The notes beneath the pieces were generated by a model. That model made no database searches, was not told where the DNA came from, and saw only the letters and a program-made list of their open reading frames with translations. Positions 44,140-53,692 of a DNA stretch of 64,000 nt are shown one piece after another. This DNA comes from Acidaminobacter sp964416305. Lineage in GTDB: Bacteria > Bacillota > Clostridia > Peptostreptococcales > Acidaminobacteraceae. Within the stretch, counting starts at the first letter, position 1. Each line of letters starts with the position of its first letter. The stretch lies in assembly GCA_964416305.1 (NCBI GenBank), contig CAYQDM010000009.1, positions 51,861 to 115,860 of the forward strand, given 5' to 3'. The position numbers and the translations under genes were made by a program.

Positions 44140-47100
44140 GTTTTATCCACCACCAGCATTTTTTTAAGTTTTTTCAGATTTTCGAGGTCGAGATCCAAAT
44201 ACTCACTGACCTTCCGGTTCACATCATAGCGGATGTCCTCGCCTTTATCCGGAAATCTCGGATAGACAAAGACTTCGCCCAGCCTGGAGAACGTCAGTAA
44301 GCGGTCGTTTTCCTTTTGGTATTCTTCCTCTATGGCCATCAGTATTTCCCTGCTGTTTTCAATGGAGGTCTCCGACAACTGATAGATGCTGGTGACACTC
44401 GCACCTTTGATAAAGCTTGGAGATGCGTAAGGCAGGATCAGGTTGACGGACGGGATCATGTTTCGTTCCGGTGCGTCAGATTTCCAGACCGCATCGCCGC
44501 CTATGAAGGGATACATTTTGCCTTCATTGAACCAGACCCGGATTCTCGGGATGAAGTAAGCGGTCTCAACGTCAATGTTTTTGGACTCCATCAACGCTTT
44601 GCCTCTTCCTGACAGCACACCAACGAAAATCTTCTGGATCTTGACGTCATGGCGTCTCATGACCGGTTCAATTTCCTTGATGCGGTACCCTTTGTCAAGG
44701 ATGTCGTCCACCATCATGACCGGTCGGTTGAAGGACTTCAGCATATTTGTCTGGTTGTCCAAATCCAGATAATAAGGATAGGCTTCAATTTTGTAATTTT
44801 CCAAAGAATAATTGAAGTATTTTTCCACGTGTATGGCCTTGGTGACGGTGTTCGGCATAATCCAGCGCTTCAAAATGTCGCCGAACGGGACGCACATGTA
44901 CTCACCCAGCTGTCTCGGAACCATCGGCGTCGTAGGCACTTGGTTCTCATCACAGATCTTTTTGATCAGACTTTCATAGATCATAGACCGGTCGAAACTG
45001 AGGACGAGATGACCTGGATACAGCCTGGTCATGGCGCGCTGAAGACGCTTTCTGGATCTCAGGATCGCTGCAGTGACGCCTTCGGAATTTTTGTAAGGGT
45101 CCTTGATCAAGGATTTGATGTCCAGGTTCAGCGTGCACGGGGACGACATATTGACTGCGTAAACGATCTCGCCCGGGTCGCCGCTTTCCATCGGCAAAAA
45201 GCCCTGGAGTTCTAGAATCTCAACCATATCAGGATCAATCCGGCCGGTGACCACATCTCTGAAAAGGGCATTTGTATAATCCTTGGCAAGACAAAACGCC
45301 AGTGTCTCCGTCAGCAGCATCTGCTTGGGATTGCGGTGCATCCGGTTTTCTGTGGCGTAAATGCCATCAATGACGATAATCCGTCCCATGCATTCGTCAC
45401 GAATTGTATTCATCAGCGTTTCACTGCTGAACTCCTTGTAAATGTTCGCAGATCTCAGCCAGTGGAAACACGCGAAGCCCACCAGTGGCACGTCGCTCTC
45501 CATGCCTCTGACAATCAGCATTCTAAAATCCGTCAGCTTCGAGGCTTCCCTAATTTTTTCCACAAACCGCTCCGGCTCCTGCCCAACGTACTCAGCAAGA
45601 CAGCGCAACAGCGTCTCGTCGGGCTCCGTGACAATTTCGACGTTGAGGGATTTGGTGGTCATGGTTTCCTTAAACTGCGGCTCACGCTGATAGAGACCCT
45701 TTTCGTAGATATATCGGTGAGCGAGGGGGTCTACAAGTTCGGAAACGTCTCTGTTGTCATCAATATAATTACGGATTTGCGTAGAACTGATCAACTCATA
45801 CTGAGGCGGCAGGGACAGCACAATGCTGTTTTCCGGAAGCGCTGCCATCTTGTCTTTTAAGACCTCGTCCTCGAGTTCGCCGCCATCTATCCGCCGGTCG
45901 AATACAATGTGCGGAAAAGAAGTGATGGCCGCTTTCGCCTGCCCGATTCGATACGCCGAGGCGTTATGGATGACGTCGCTGCCCACGACAATATAGACCT
46001 CCGACGGGGCGAACACCTTTCGAATGAAGTCCAGGTCCGGCGGGTAGGCAATGTTGATGGCATGGTCTCTTGGGAAGGTATAGATCTCAAGTTCATCCGC
46101 CACGGACATCTTGATGATTTCGCGGCGGATCAGATTCGGCTGGGTGCGCTTGGACCAGGAGAATTCGTCGACGGCCAGATAAACCTCAAAGCCCAGATTC
46201 CGAATGTCCCGTGCAATCTGTTTGTGGCTCAGCGAAAATGGATCGAAGGAGCCCGGGAAAAATGCCACGCGATCCTTGACCGGAATCTCAATTTCCCCCT
46301 GGTTGTGCTGGTAATCCGAAATAAAGTGGTAGATGTGTTTAAGGCCCGAAGAATTGTTGAGGAAAATCAACTCTTTGGTTTCGTCCGTATTGTGATGAAG
46401 CGTCAGAATTTTCTTGATGGCCATCTTTAAAAGCAGCAGCTTGTCCTCGGACGGCATAGCGCGATCGCCGAAGATATCCTTGCCTATGACGCCCATGGCA
46501 GCCTCAGTGACACTCGGAATATAGCTGACCAGTCCGTTCAGCAGGATGCCCAGCATAGTATAGAGCCGCTCTCTGTAAACGTCGTCCGCTTCCCCGTAAA
46601 CCACCTTGTACAAGCTGTAATTGCGGATCATAACCCCGACCGTTTTGGCGATCAGCATGCCGATCTGAGCATTGGACCGCTTCATTTTGTCCTTGAAGTC
46701 GTCCAGAATTTCGTCAAGTTCCTTTGGTTTGACGCTGAGAATGATCTTGCCCAAATATTCCGGTATGTACCTGGTGAACTGGTAACTCTCCATTTCAAGA
46801 GCCCTGAGCAACTCGATGACAATATCATTGCGCTGCTCAAATGTCAGTTCGTCAATCAGACGGATCAACCCGGCGCCGGCTGTGTTTCTCACGGATTCAA
46901 AAGCGCTGACCTTCAGAAGGTTGCTGAAGTGCATGGCCGTGTAAAATGCTTCCGAATGCTTGATCTGCGTGGCGTAATCCAGGAGCATGTGAATCTGGTA
47001 CTTCTTGATGATATCATGGGTCGCCGTTTTCAGATTGCTGAGGAAGACGTCCGAAATCTCACCGCCGCCTTCCTTGAAAATACGATGGATAAATTCAAGG

Positions 47101-49028
47101 CGGTTCCCTTGGCCGATGGTTTCAAGAATCCTCACCCTCGCATAGCGTTCAGCGATATGCATATCGTCCTCTTCCATGGCGTTCAGGCTGTCTATCAGGA
47201 ATGCCCTGTCCGGCACAAGTTCAGGATTCTGGAACAGATCCGACAACACGTTCATAGCGTTGATTCTCAGTATTAAATTGTCCGATTTCAAGGCATCCGC
47301 AATAATTTCCCTCATAAGGTGGGTACTGGTGTCTTCCATGCTTTCTACCGGCAGCGCCCGGAACGAGTTCAGCATATACTGCCGTTTGTCCGCATCTCCT
47401 GCGTAGTGCTCGTAAACCTCAAACAGGATCCGGATGCTGGCACGGCGCTTCTCGAGATCCGTTTGAGCCGTGAAATAACTGCGCAGCATGTTTTGAATAC
47501 TGTAGGCGATCCAGCCCCTATGTTTTCCAATGATTTTTTGCTCCGGATCCAGCATCCTGTGCAGGTAGCGCCTGAACATGTCCACACTGTCCTCTTCGTG
47601 GCTCTCGACAACTGCGCTCGGCGGCAGCTCCTTGCGGATCGCTTCATCCAGATTGGCGATCAGAACGCCCATCAGGAACGCGCACTGCTTGCGCACATCC
47701 TCTTCCGAAGAAATGAGCTTGCTGTACAAGAAGTTGATGACGATCTGCTTTTGCTTAATGGTCAGATAGGTATTGTAATCCTCCAGGATATCGATGTACC
47801 CTCTAAGATCATTTGCATTTTCAAGTCCCCGGGCACTTTCCAGCATTCGGTTCAGAGTCGTTTCATCCCTGAGGCGGTGCATCAGGAGAATGTTGTGTTC
47901 AATGGAGGTAAATTTTGCATGGGTTACCAGCGCATCCCCGTGAATCAATGAATAGTGGACGCGTTTTCTCTTATATGGTGCGCTGAAATCGTCCGCCTCA
48001 TCCGGGTCTGTGCAAACCCCAAGGTGATGCATGTAATCCTCGAAATCGAGCAGTTTGCTGTACACTCTTTTGTAGCGGTTTTCCTTGGCTTCGTCCACGT
48101 TGTCCAGCTTGTCCAGGATCACCCGGAAGGAGTCCTGCAGGGTATAGAAGCGCATATTGTTGTCGTCATCCGACTTGACTCTGAAATCACAATAGATCAG
48201 GACCAAGGATTCCAGCGAGAGATTTTCAACCTCGAGATCCCAGGTGGAATGGTTGATGGCGACGTTTCGGATATAGGTAATGCCCCGTTCCTCAAACCAC
48301 TTGCCGGTGTAATAGTAGTGGTAATAGGCGACACGCTTTATTTCGTCTCCGTGGCATCCATATTTTCCGACATCATGGCCGGCGGCCGCACCCGACACCC
48401 TGCCAAGATCGATGGGCACCTGGGCATACTTGAGCTGGCGCGCGATTTTCACAGCCAGATGATGCACGCCACAGACGTGATCCAGCGTTGTATATCCCGT
48501 GAGTGCCTGGTTCAGTTTCATCATTTCATAGACGAAGTTTTCCTCATAGAACCTTTTGAACCGCAGGTACTCTGATGGATCCTCCAGCCCCGATATTTCT
48601 TTTTCATTCAAAAATCGAATAGCATATCGGGATTCCCATGTGCCGTCACTTGAATCTTTTTGCTCTTCTGACAAAATCATCAGCGCCATAAGATAAATCT
48701 TTGCTACAGCGTTGAGTTTTGGGGTCTCTTGACGTTCAACCGTCCCCGGAAAGGACAGATTGATGCTGAAATCGTGACAATAGTCAAGCATGTCTTCGAC
48801 CCACTCGTCACCCGCCAAGCGCTCCAGCAGCGGCTTCATCAGATTGTATACAGCCACGGCACCATAGGATTTCTGGCGGACCAGGTGGCTCATGCGCGCC
48901 TCAAATACAGGCGCGTTCAATGCTTTCTCCAAATACACCATGTCGAGAACCGACAGAGCTTTGTCATATTTGGGATTCATCATCATCCGCATACGTTCAA
49001 GCAATGCCTTTACAATCATTTCAACCAC
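44136..49028 (-). CDS. Giant HD / repeat / nucleotidyltransferase / PRTase fusion protein
   Basis: About 1630 residues. Domains in order: helical N-terminus; HD-type region (about 175-330) with VHHLAVKIA, AGHDVGKYG (His218-Asp219) and NHSTWD; a long HEAT-like alpha-solenoid (about 390-900); a NadD-like nucleotidyltransferase (about 920-1105) with PGSFDPFSLSH and ISSTQIR; a GNAT-like region (about 1170-1290); and a type I phosphoribosyltransferase region (about 1385-1500) with the PRPP loop VMMVDDILDKG. The HxGH motif is changed to SLSH. I prefer the GTG at 49028 (AAAGGGTGG six bases before) over the TTG at 49046. It is coupled to the dehydrogenase-like gene. A role in nucleotide or NAD-type metabolism is inference. 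Confidence 0.85.
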   Translation of the reverse strand: MVEMIVKALLERMRMMMNPKYDKALSVLDMVYLEKALNAPVFEARMSHLVRQKSYGAVAVYNLMKPLLERLAGDEWVEDMLDYCHDFSINLSFPGTVERQETPKLNAVAKIYLMALMILSEEQKDSSDGTWESRYAIRFLNEKEISGLEDPSEYLRFKRFYEENFVYEMMKLNQALTGYTTLDHVCGVHHLAVKIARQLKYAQVPIDLGRVSGAAAGHDVGKYGCHGDEIKRVAYYHYYYTGKWFEERGITYIRNVAINHSTWDLEVENLSLESLVLIYCDFRVKSDDDNNMRFYTLQDSFRVILDKLDNVDEAKENRYKRVYSKLLDFEDYMHHLGVCTDPDEADDFSAPYKRKRVHYSLIHGDALVTHAKFTSIEHNILLMHRLRDETTLNRMLESARGLENANDLRGYIDILEDYNTYLTIKQKQIVINFLYSKLISSEEDVRKQCAFLMGVLIANLDEAIRKELPPSAVVESHEEDSVDMFRRYLHRMLDPEQKIIGKHRGWIAYSIQNMLRSYFTAQTDLEKRRASIRILFEVYEHYAGDADKRQYMLNSFRALPVESMEDTSTHLMREIIADALKSDNLILRINAMNVLSDLFQNPELVPDRAFLIDSLNAMEEDDMHIAERYARVRILETIGQGNRLEFIHRIFKEGGGEISDVFLSNLKTATHDIIKKYQIHMLLDYATQIKHSEAFYTAMHFSNLLKVSAFESVRNTAGAGLIRLIDELTFEQRNDIVIELLRALEMESYQFTRYIPEYLGKIILSVKPKELDEILDDFKDKMKRSNAQIGMLIAKTVGVMIRNYSLYKVVYGEADDVYRERLYTMLGILLNGLVSYIPSVTEAAMGVIGKDIFGDRAMPSEDKLLLLKMAIKKILTLHHNTDETKELIFLNNSSGLKHIYHFISDYQHNQGEIEIPVKDRVAFFPGSFDPFSLSHKQIARDIRNLGFEVYLAVDEFSWSKRTQPNLIRREIIKMSVADELEIYTFPRDHAINIAYPPDLDFIRKVFAPSEVYIVVGSDVIHNASAYRIGQAKAAITSFPHIVFDRRIDGGELEDEVLKDKMAALPENSIVLSLPPQYELISSTQIRNYIDDNRDVSELVDPLAHRYIYEKGLYQREPQFKETMTTKSLNVEIVTEPDETLLRCLAEYVGQEPERFVEKIREASKLTDFRMLIVRGMESDVPLVGFACFHWLRSANIYKEFSSETLMNTIRDECMGRIIVIDGIYATENRMHRNPKQMLLTETLAFCLAKDYTNALFRDVVTGRIDPDMVEILELQGFLPMESGDPGEIVYAVNMSSPCTLNLDIKSLIKDPYKNSEGVTAAILRSRKRLQRAMTRLYPGHLVLSFDRSMIYESLIKKICDENQVPTTPMVPRQLGEYMCVPFGDILKRWIMPNTVTKAIHVEKYFNYSLENYKIEAYPYYLDLDNQTNMLKSFNRPVMMVDDILDKGYRIKEIEPVMRRHDVKIQKIFVGVLSGRGKALMESKNIDVETAYFIPRIRVWFNEGKMYPFIGGDAVWKSDAPERNMIPSVNLILPYASPSFIKGASVTSIYQLSETSIENSREILMAIEEEYQKENDRLLTFSRLGEVFVYPRFPDKGEDIRYDVNRKVSEYLDLDLENLKKLKKMLVVDKT

Positions 49029-49104
49029 GGGCGACCACCCTTTCAAAAGAGAGTTGACAGCACCCAGTAAGGGGTACCAATTTCATATTACCACAAAGAA
49101 GACC

Positions 49105-49149
49105 AAAAAACGCACCTCATAAAGGTTGTCCCTTCAGAAGTACGTTTTT
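49105..49149 (-). terminator. Terminator of the ATPase-glutaredoxin operon
   Basis: Minus-strand AAAACGTACTTC pairs with GAGGTGCGTTTT (two G-U pairs), followed by T. It lies 25 bp after the glutaredoxin stop. Confidence 0.75.
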
Positions 49150-49174
49150 ATAGCTGCGTCTCTGTGAACTCAGA

Positions 49175-49513
49175 TCAGGTCTCAACGAAAAACTGAGTTT
49201 GACAGCTTTGACAAGTTATTTTGAGCTTTCCTTTATTCTTCGGAACTCTGATTTTTATCCCGCAGTTAGGGCACCGCTGGATTTGAAAGTCCACCAGTGC
49301 TTCGATCTTTTGGGTGTCAAGTCCCACCACAATGTCTTCTCCTATTTTAAAGGCCGGAACGCCACGAAGTCCCAGCTTCCGGAATTCAGACTGAGCTGCC
49401 GGATCCTCGTTGACATCTTTTTCAGTATAGGGGTACCCTTTATTCGAAAGAAACTCTTTCGCTGTCTTGCAATGAGGTCATGTTTTAGTTGTGTAAACGA
49501 TTATGTTTTTCAT
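49175..49513 (-). CDS. Selenocysteine-containing glutaredoxin-like protein with zinc ribbon
   Basis: 112 residues if the in-frame TGA at 49480-49478 is read as selenocysteine. The frame reads MKNIIVYTTKT, then U, then PHCKTAKEFLSNKG, placing Sec where the first Cys of the glutaredoxin CPxC site belongs. It continues with GLRGVPAFKIGEDIVVG (cis-Pro loop) and ends in a zinc ribbon with two CxxC pairs (CPNCG, CQSC). A hairpin fitting a bacterial SECIS starts 16 nt after the TGA. RBS GGAGGTG lies ten bases before the ATG, inside the end of ntpD, so it is the last gene of the ATPase operon. Ordinary gene callers would miss or split it. It should reduce disulfides or act as a redox switch. Confidence 0.85.
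49445..49461 (-). promoter_or_regulatory. SECIS-like hairpin
   Basis: CGAAAGA-GTT-TCTTTCG: a 7-bp stem with 3-nt loop whose first base is G. The loop begins 23 nt after the TGA, inside the usual 16-37 nt range for bacterial SECIS elements. Confidence 0.75.
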
Positions 49514-49520
49514 TCGAGAT

Positions 49521-50165
49521 TTACACCTCCTCTTTTTCAATCAATCTGCTTTTGACCTTCATCAGTCTGATATTGCTGCTGCGTTCATTCTCGTCAAGTT
49601 TCATCTTAATATAGCGGATGGTCTCGTTAAGCTGCGGGATCGTCGTATATTCAAGCGCGTTTACGCGTCTTCGCGTCTTTTCGATCTCATCTGCCATCAA
49701 TTGACAGGACTTTTCAATTTCAGCGAGATGAATCAGTCTTGGCAACAGTGCTTCAAACTGAGCCGCCGTGCGCTCGACAGCCGGAGAAGGCATCCTGGTC
49801 GATCCAGATCCATTTTTCGAATTTTGGGACCCAGACGTCAGAATGCTGTAGACCGGAAGCTTGACACTCATGATATTATGCAGTTTCAGTTCCACCTCTG
49901 GTATTTTGTCAGGCAGCATCAAAGCACCTTCGACAAATGAAGATGACAAATCACCTCTGGCTGCCGCCATAGACCTATATACCCTGGAAAGTTCAACTTC
50001 AACCTGCTTTCTGACATCGTGATTTTCGCGGATCATTTCGATAAAGTGCCGCATCAGCTCATCCTGCTTATCCTTAAGGAGCTTGTGCCCGCGAACTGCG
50101 GTAATTCTTCGTTGCTTGAGGTTCGTCAGCTCCATTCTGGTGGGATTCACATTGAGTCGCGTCAT
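49521..50165 (-). CDS. ntpD: V/A-type ATPase subunit D
   Basis: 214 residues, almost entirely long helices: NPTRMELTNLKQRRITAVRG at the N-terminus and KSCQLMADEIEKTRRRVNALE near the C-terminus are diagnostic. Subunit D is the central rotor shaft in the A3B3 head. Start overlaps the ntpB stop by 4 bp. The last bases of the gene carry the ribosome site of the glutaredoxin gene. Confidence 0.95.
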   Translation of the reverse strand: MTRLNVNPTRMELTNLKQRRITAVRGHKLLKDKQDELMRHFIEMIRENHDVRKQVEVELSRVYRSMAAARGDLSSSFVEGALMLPDKIPEVELKLHNIMSVKLPVYSILTSGSQNSKNGSGSTRMPSPAVERTAAQFEALLPRLIHLAEIEKSCQLMADEIEKTRRRVNALEYTTIPQLNETIRYIKMKLDENERSSNIRLMKVKSRLIEKEEV

Positions 50166-51577
50166 GAGGTTTCACCGCTCTCAGTCGCTGAAGCGTTCTG
50201 ATCCCGAGACTGTGGATAATACTCATCGAGATAGGCATCTCTGATCCGCTTCAGCTCATGACGCGGCAGCATCTTCAGAAGTGTCCATCCAATTTCGAGT
50301 GTTTCTGTGATGGCCCGGTTGACGGTGTACCCTTGTGATACATAATTTTTCTCAAAAGCATCCGCAAACCGCGCGAACTGCTGATCCAACTCTGACAGCG
50401 CGGATTCTCCGAGAATTTGAGCCAGTTCTTTGGCCTGACGTCCACGGGCGTAAGCTGAAAACAATTGGTTCATTGTATCCGCGTGATCTTCCCTTGTCTT
50501 CTCTTTTCCGATTCCCTTGTCCTTCAGTCTGGATAAGGACGGCAGCACGTTGATAGGCGGAATGATATTTTTTCTGTGCAGCTCACGACTTAAAATGATC
50601 TGCCCCTCTGTAATATAACCCGTCAAGTCAGGAATGGGATGCGTAATGTCATCCTCAGGCATACTGAGGATAGGGATTTGTGTGATAGATCCGGCTCTGC
50701 CCTTGATCCGGCCTGCGCGCTCATAGAGATTCGCGAGGTCTGTATAAAGATAGCCAGGATATCCTCTTCGACCCGGGATTTCTTTTCTCGCCGCGGAGAC
50801 TTCTCTGAGCGCTTCACAATAATTCGTCATATCCGTCAGTATGACGAGCACATGCATATCCTTCTCGTAAGCTAAAAATTCCGCCGCTGTCAGTGCCATC
50901 CTTGGCGTCGAAATCCGTTCCACAGCGGGCTCATCCGCAAGGTTCATAAACAGGACAGCACGATCAATGGCACCGGTTTTTGTAAAGTCATCCAGAAAGA
51001 ACTGCGCCTCTTCGAAAGTAATGCCAATGGCCGCGAAGACCACCGCAAATTTGGAATCGGAGCCGAGTACCTTGGATTGTCTGGCGATTTGGGCTGCAAG
51101 CTCAGCATGTGGCAAGCCCGAACCCGAAAACACCGGCAGTTTCTGGCCTCTCACCAGGGTATTCAGACCGTCAATGGCTGAGATCCCGGTTTGGATAAAT
51201 TCAGAAGGGTAATCCCGGGCCACCGGATTAATGGGAAGGCCGTTGATGTCCGCGTAACGCTCTGCGATCAGCTTTGGACCCCCGTCCTTGATTCTTCCAA
51301 TCCCATCAAATACTCTGCCCAGCATTTCTTCAGACAAGCCAAGTTCCAACGGTTTTCCCAGAAAACGTGCACTTGTCTGCTTCAGATTGATCCCCGCTGA
51401 GCTTTCAAACAACTGGACAACCGCTTTGTCTCCGCTGATTTCGAGTACTTTTCCCCTTCGAATACTGCCGGTCTGAGTTTCGATTTCAACGAGTTCGTCA
51501 TATTTAACGCCCTCAACGCCGTCGACCACCATCAGAGGTCCAACGATCTCACGAACGGTATGATAAGCTTTAATCAC
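50162..51577 (-). CDS. ntpB: V/A-type ATPase subunit B
   Basis: About 471 residues. Non-catalytic nucleotide-binding subunit with FSGSGLPHAELAAQIARQ in place of a P-loop, ITFEEAQFFLDDF and the SRLKDKGIG stretch. It alternates with subunit A in the hexameric head. The GTG at 51577 is preferred over the two GTG codons upstream at 51589 and 51586, which overlap the ribosome site (AAAGGTGG). It overlaps the ntpA end by 8 bp. Confidence 0.95.
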   Translation of the reverse strand: MIKAYHTVREIVGPLMVVDGVEGVKYDELVEIETQTGSIRRGKVLEISGDKAVVQLFESSAGINLKQTSARFLGKPLELGLSEEMLGRVFDGIGRIKDGGPKLIAERYADINGLPINPVARDYPSEFIQTGISAIDGLNTLVRGQKLPVFSGSGLPHAELAAQIARQSKVLGSDSKFAVVFAAIGITFEEAQFFLDDFTKTGAIDRAVLFMNLADEPAVERISTPRMALTAAEFLAYEKDMHVLVILTDMTNYCEALREVSAARKEIPGRRGYPGYLYTDLANLYERAGRIKGRAGSITQIPILSMPEDDITHPIPDLTGYITEGQIILSRELHRKNIIPPINVLPSLSRLKDKGIGKEKTREDHADTMNQLFSAYARGRQAKELAQILGESALSELDQQFARFADAFEKNYVSQGYTVNRAITETLEIGWTLLKMLPRHELKRIRDAYLDEYYPQSRDQNASATESGETS

Positions 51578-53351
51578 TTGCCTCACCACCTTTCAAGGTG
51601 ACGTTGTCCATTTCAGATATCATCTGTGCCTCGATCGATTCAAATTCTTCCAGCTGTGATTCATTGAGATATTTGGATCTCGAAATCCGCTCTCTGACGG
51701 CAAGCTTCAGAATCGACTTAAGGGCTGCGCCTTCATTGAGAGCCCGGTTCGCCTGCTTCGCGAAATTCAGAACCAGGGACAGCATCTTGAACTGCTTCTG
51801 AAGGGACGCATAGGAGTCGATCTCATGAAAAGCGTTCTGCTGCAGAAAATCCTCGCGCAGCGATCTCGCCGCTTCCATTTTCAGCTGATCCGGTTCAGAC
51901 AGCGCGTCATAGCCCACCAGCCTGACGATCTCCATAAGCTCCGCTTCCTCCTGCAGTAAAGCCATGGCTTCTTTGCGAAGGTGAATGAATTCAGGATGTA
52001 TATTCGCTTCTGTCCATGCGCTGGTTTTTTCCAGGTACAGCGAATAGGAAGTCAGCCAGTTGATCGCAGGAAAGTGCCTGCTGTAGGCGAGCTGCGCGTC
52101 CAGTCCCCAAAAGACTTTGACCATGCGAAGCGTCGCTTGCGTCACAGGCTCAGACAAGTCGCCGCCCGGCGGCGACACCGCACCAATAGCGGTCAGAGAC
52201 GCCTGCCTTTGGTCCGAGCCAAGACAAACGACTTTGCCCGCCCGTTCGTAAAAGTCCGCGAGTCTTGAGCCCAAATAGGCCGGATAGCCCTCTTCCCCTG
52301 GCATTTCTTCCAGGCGTCCGGACATTTCCCGCAGAGCTTCAGCCCACCTGGAAGTCGAATCCGCCATCAGCGCCACAGTATAGCCCATATCCCTGAAATA
52401 TTCCGCAATCGCCATGCCCGTGTACATTGAAGCTTCACGTGCCGCCACCGGCATGTTTGAGGTGTTCGCGATCAATACCGTTCTGAGCATCAGCGACTCA
52501 CCCGTGCGCGGATCCTTCAGTTCGGGCAGTTCATTCAGCACGTCCGTCATTTCATTGCCGCGCTCGCCGCAGCCTACATAGACGACAATGTCCACATCCG
52601 CCCACTTCGCGAGTTGATGCTGCACCACTGTTTTTCCGCTTCCAAACGGTCCCGGAACACAGGCCGTACCACCTTTTGCCACAGTAAAAAAGGTATCAAT
52701 GACGCGCTGTCCGGTAATCATCGGCTCACTGGGGCTGAGCTTGTTCGCGAAAGGGCGTCCTATTCTGACCGGCCATTTCTGCATCATGCAGATCTCTCGG
52801 TCTCCGCCCTCTGTCAGTATTGTGCCGATGGTTTCCTCAACCGTAAACTCTCCTGAGCTCAGGCTTTTCAGTTCCCCATGCACACCAGGCGGCACCATGA
52901 TTTTATGGGTCACCAAAGCGGATTCTACGACCTCGCCCAGGATGTCCCCGCTTTGAACCCGTTCCCCCGGGCTTTTCGACGCGGCAAAACTCCAGCGCTT
53001 GCTTCGGTCCAGTGCCGGCGCCTCAACGCCGCGTTCGATAAAATCCCCGCTCTGGGCCTGGATTCGCGTCAGCGGCCTCTGAATGCCATCATAAATAGAA
53101 GCGATCAAGCCTGGCCCAAGCTCAACGCTCAGCGCTTCGCCTGTCGTTTCGACAGGTTCCCCCGGACCCAGACCTGTCGTCTCCTCATAGACCTGAATTG
53201 ACGCTTTATCGCCCCTCATTTCAATAATTTCACCAATCAGCCGCTTTTCGCCAACGCGGACCACGTCTGACAGACTGGCGTGTGCCATATTTTCCGCTAC
53301 GACCAGAGGGCCTGAAATTTTTAGGATTCGACCTGATTCCAATTCTATCAA
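51570..53351 (-). CDS. ntpA: V/A-type ATPase catalytic subunit A
   Basis: 593 residues with P-loop GPFGSGKTVVQHQLAKW, catalytic Glu region CGERGNEMTDVL, Walker B region VALMADSTSRWAEALRE and the bulge (non-homologous) region typical of V/A enzymes between about 110 and 180. It hydrolyses or makes ATP. No intein is present. Start ATG lies in normal operon context, 32 bp after the subunit F gene. Confidence 0.96.
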   Translation of the reverse strand: MIELESGRILKISGPLVVAENMAHASLSDVVRVGEKRLIGEIIEMRGDKASIQVYEETTGLGPGEPVETTGEALSVELGPGLIASIYDGIQRPLTRIQAQSGDFIERGVEAPALDRSKRWSFAASKSPGERVQSGDILGEVVESALVTHKIMVPPGVHGELKSLSSGEFTVEETIGTILTEGGDREICMMQKWPVRIGRPFANKLSPSEPMITGQRVIDTFFTVAKGGTACVPGPFGSGKTVVQHQLAKWADVDIVVYVGCGERGNEMTDVLNELPELKDPRTGESLMLRTVLIANTSNMPVAAREASMYTGMAIAEYFRDMGYTVALMADSTSRWAEALREMSGRLEEMPGEEGYPAYLGSRLADFYERAGKVVCLGSDQRQASLTAIGAVSPPGGDLSEPVTQATLRMVKVFWGLDAQLAYSRHFPAINWLTSYSLYLEKTSAWTEANIHPEFIHLRKEAMALLQEEAELMEIVRLVGYDALSEPDQLKMEAARSLREDFLQQNAFHEIDSYASLQKQFKMLSLVLNFAKQANRALNEGAALKSILKLAVRERISRSKYLNESQLEEFESIEAQMISEMDNVTLKGGEASD

Positions 53352-53383
53352 CCTGCCTTTCAGTCAGAACAGGAGCCGTTTAC

Positions 53384-53692
53384 TCACAATAAGTTAACGC
53401 CGACCGCTTTTTCCATATTATCTTTAATGCGCTGAAGCCCTAATTGCTGACTGCCCTTTTGGCCAGGAATTAAAATGATTGCCGGGATCGATTTGCTTTG
53501 ACCTGCTTCCAGCAAGTCCTCCAGGTCGCCGGCGAAATTCTCCGTCACAAACACAACTGCGTATCTTCCGTCAGACATGTCCGTCAATGCGCGACGCGCT
53601 TCCTCACGACTTTTGGGGCATATCCCGTGTATTCCGGCAGTCTTGAAGGTCAAAACGGTATTATAGTCTCCTATGACGCCCAGCTTAAGCAT
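53384..53692 (-). CDS. ntpG: V/A-type ATPase subunit F (NtpG)
   Basis: 102-residue alpha/beta protein: KLGVIGDYNTVLTFKTAGI at the N-terminus and IPAIILIPGQKGSQQLGLQRIKD near the end are typical. Subunit F binds the DF rotor shaft. Overlaps the ntpC stop by 8 bp. Confidence 0.92.
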   Translation of the reverse strand: MLKLGVIGDYNTVLTFKTAGIHGICPKSREEARRALTDMSDGRYAVVFVTENFAGDLEDLLEAGQSKSIPAIILIPGQKGSQQLGLQRIKDNMEKAVGVNLL

